This document shows positions 52,496-53,957 of a stretch of 53,957 bases of DNA, piece by piece. A program made the translations under genes and the position numbers. The notes under the pieces are model-generated. The model saw only the letters and a list, made by a program, of their open reading frames with translations, ran no database searches and had not been told where the DNA came from. Origin of the DNA: Chara braunii. Its lineage: Eukaryota > Streptophyta > Charophyceae > Charales > Characeae. Within the stretch, counting starts at the first letter, position 1; every line of letters begins with the position of its first letter. The stretch spans positions 281,490 to 335,446 of the forward strand of contig BFEA01000179.1 in assembly GCA_003427395.1 (NCBI GenBank), in the 5' to 3' direction.

Positions 52496-53023
52496 AAACC
52501 GGCGGAGGAAGAGGAGCACAGAGAAGAGGAGAAGGGGGGGAGCCGGAGGACGAGGAGTACAGAGAAGAGGACGAGGACGACGACGACGACCAAGAATAAG
52601 AAGACCAGGAGGAGGAGGAGGAGGAGGATGAAGAAGAAGAGGACAAGGACGAGGAGGAGGAGGACAGCGATGGAGATGAAGAAGAGAAGGAGGAGGAGGA
52701 CAAAGACAGCGATGGACGGCGCCGACGAGGAGGAGAAAGAAAAGGAGGAGGCGGAGGAGAAGGAGAACGAGGAGGAGGAGAAGAACTAGGAGGACTAGGA
52801 GGAGGAGGAGGAGGGGATGGAGGAGGAGGAGGAGGAGGAGGAGGATGACGAAGAAGAAGAAGAGGAGGACGGCGACGAAGAAGAAGAGAAGGGTTAAGAG
52901 GAGGAGGGGCGGTGGAAGTTGGAGAAAATGCTTGATTAAAAAAAAAAAAAAAAAAAAAAAGGGCGGGAGGAACGGTGGAAGTCCGACTTCCACTGTTCCT
53001 TCAACCATCTTTTTTTTAATCAT

Positions 53024-53055
53024 CTTATACACATCTAGATGTGTATAAGAGACAG
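53024..53055 (+). other. Nextera mate-pair junction adapter (artefact)
   Basis: CTTATACACATCT followed by AGATGTGTATAAGAGACAG is two Tn5 mosaic ends back to back, the circularisation junction of Nextera mate-pair libraries; the outer CTGTCT of the left end is missing. It is not genomic. A frame starting MCIRDR next to it is the usual translation of this adapter. The sequences on either side were joined artificially and need not be neighbours. Confidence 0.97.
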
Positions 53056-53957
53056 GTTAAGAGGAGGAGGGGCGCTGCAAGGTGGAGAAATTGAAAAAAA
53101 AAAAAAAAAAAAAAAGGGCGGGAGGAACGGTGGAAGTCCGACTTCCACTGTTCCTTCAACCATCTTTTTTTTAATCAATCAATCAATCAATCAATCGTTC
53201 AAATCGAATCCAATCAATAGATAGATTGGATTGGATCTTGAAAATCCAATCGATCGATTGGATATTGATTGGATTCGGATTGAACGATTGGTTGATTGAT
53301 TGATTCATTGCTTGATTGATTGATTGAAACCAGGCGGAGGAAAAGGAGTACAGAGAAGAGGAAGAGGGGGGGGGGGGAGAGCCAAAGGCCAAGGAGTATA
53401 GAGAAGAGGAGGAGGAGGAGGACGACGACGACGACGGCCAAGAATAAGAAGAGCAGGAGGAGGAGGATGAGGAGGAGGACGACGACGACGGCCAAGAATA
53501 AGAAGAGGAGCAGGAGGAGGAGGAGGAGGAGGAGGAAATAGAAGAGGAGGAGGAGGAGGAGGAGGACGCCGAGCAAGAATAAGAAGAGGAGGAGGAGGAG
53601 GAAGACAACGATGGAGATGAAGAAGAGGAGGAGGATGAAGAAGAAGACGAGGACAAGGACGAGGAGGAGGAGGAAGACGACGATGGAGATGAAGAGGAGG
53701 AGGAGAACGGCAGCGATGGACGACGTCGAGGAGGAGGAGGTGGACTAGGAGGAGAAAGAAGATGAGGAGGAGCAGGAGGAGGAGGAGAAGGACTAGGAGG
53801 AGGAGGAGGAGATGGAGGAGGAGGAGAAGAGGAGGAGGAGGAGGAGGAGGAGGATGAAGAAGAAGAAGAGGAGGACGACGACGACGAAGAAGAAGAGAAG
53901 GGTTAAAAGGAGGCACATGGTGCAAGTTGGAAAAAATGCTTGATTTAACAAAAAAAA

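Larger units (their letters stand above)
51990..53957. repeat. GAA/GAG-rich satellite with hairpin modules
   Basis: Long GAA, GAG, GGA and GAC runs (52,080-52,230, 52,500-52,910 and 53,330-53,900) alternate with a module: GGGTTAAGAGG, TTGGAAAAAATGCTTGATT, an A-run, GGGCGGGAGGAAC, a short hairpin, a T-run, and an (AATC)n ... (GATT)n foldback. Module starts lie at 52,222, 52,891, 53,055 and 53,900. Open frames in either direction are translations of simple sequence. Confidence 0.85.

Noticed and set aside
53039-53224. 61-codon frame starting MCIRDR
   Set aside because: Its start is the sequencing adapter and the rest is A-run and satellite.
52015-53925. Long Ser-, Leu/Pro- or Glu-rich frames
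   Set aside because: All arise from GAA/GAG simple sequence read in different frames on both strands.
1-53957. Intact host gene or gene cluster
   Set aside because: Every frame with a recognisable domain belongs to a mobile element or an organelle fragment.

Overview
This is a repeat-dominated stretch of a nuclear genome from a photosynthetic eukaryote. The evidence is two complete Ty3/gypsy chromovirus-type LTR retrotransposons, a third partial one, a large APE-type LINE, two decayed hAT transposase genes, several short non-autonomous elements, a piece of plastid rpoB, and a block of mitochondrial DNA (nad4 5' end plus an initiator tRNA-Met). Two assembly gaps and a Nextera mate-pair junction adapter show a short-read draft assembly. 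A streptophyte alga or plant fits; a charophyte is my guess and is not proven by the sequence. I see no intact host protein gene.

Layout. 1-1,912: AT-rich flank with a broken unknown reading frame. 1,895-10,112 (minus): LINE with poly(A) tail, ORF2 (endonuclease, reverse transcriptase, zinc-finger tail) and a long ORF1, all frameshifted. 10,219-10,617: a 399-bp element with an 8-bp target duplication. 10,957-12,400: an unknown broken frame, trinucleotide-rich sequence, and three hairpin units tipped by CACGTG boxes. 12,600-13,320: mitochondrial DNA. 13,431-14,088: duplicated sequence around a gap and a long foldback. 14,591-15,220: second short inverted-repeat element in a (TA)n tract. 15,239-21,694 (plus): element A, a gypsy chromovirus with a deleted 5' LTR, premature stops and a reverse transcriptase lacking its catalytic core.

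21,695-23,714: simple and short tandem repeats. 23,715-31,871 (minus) and 32,684-41,493 (plus): elements B1 and B2, two members of one gypsy family in opposite orientation. Each has paired LTRs and a 4-bp target duplication (TATT and GAAG). B1 has lost RT and RNase H and carries a duplicated protease segment, an rpoB patch and an insertion in its 5' LTR. B2 has an intact RT but frameshifts, a lost integrase glutamate and a plastid-like tRNA-Asn fragment in gag. Between them lie tRNA-like SINE copies.

41,494-43,370: GC-rich foldbacks, a gap, a U2 snRNA-derived retropseudogene and more tRNA-like copies. 43,881-45,560 (plus): hAT transposase remnant with a tandemly duplicated BED finger. 45,921-47,036: solo LTR of the element A family inside a (CA)n tract. 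47,562-51,944 (minus): larger hAT transposase remnant with a long C-terminal extension. 51,990-53,957: GAA/GAG satellite with embedded hairpins, interrupted by the adapter.

The parts do not work as one pathway. They record layered insertion, template switching and decay. The most unusual items are the organelle and small-RNA sequences captured by retroelements (rpoB, tRNA-Asn, U2), the G-box hairpin array, and an LTR family found twice in dinucleotide microsatellites.
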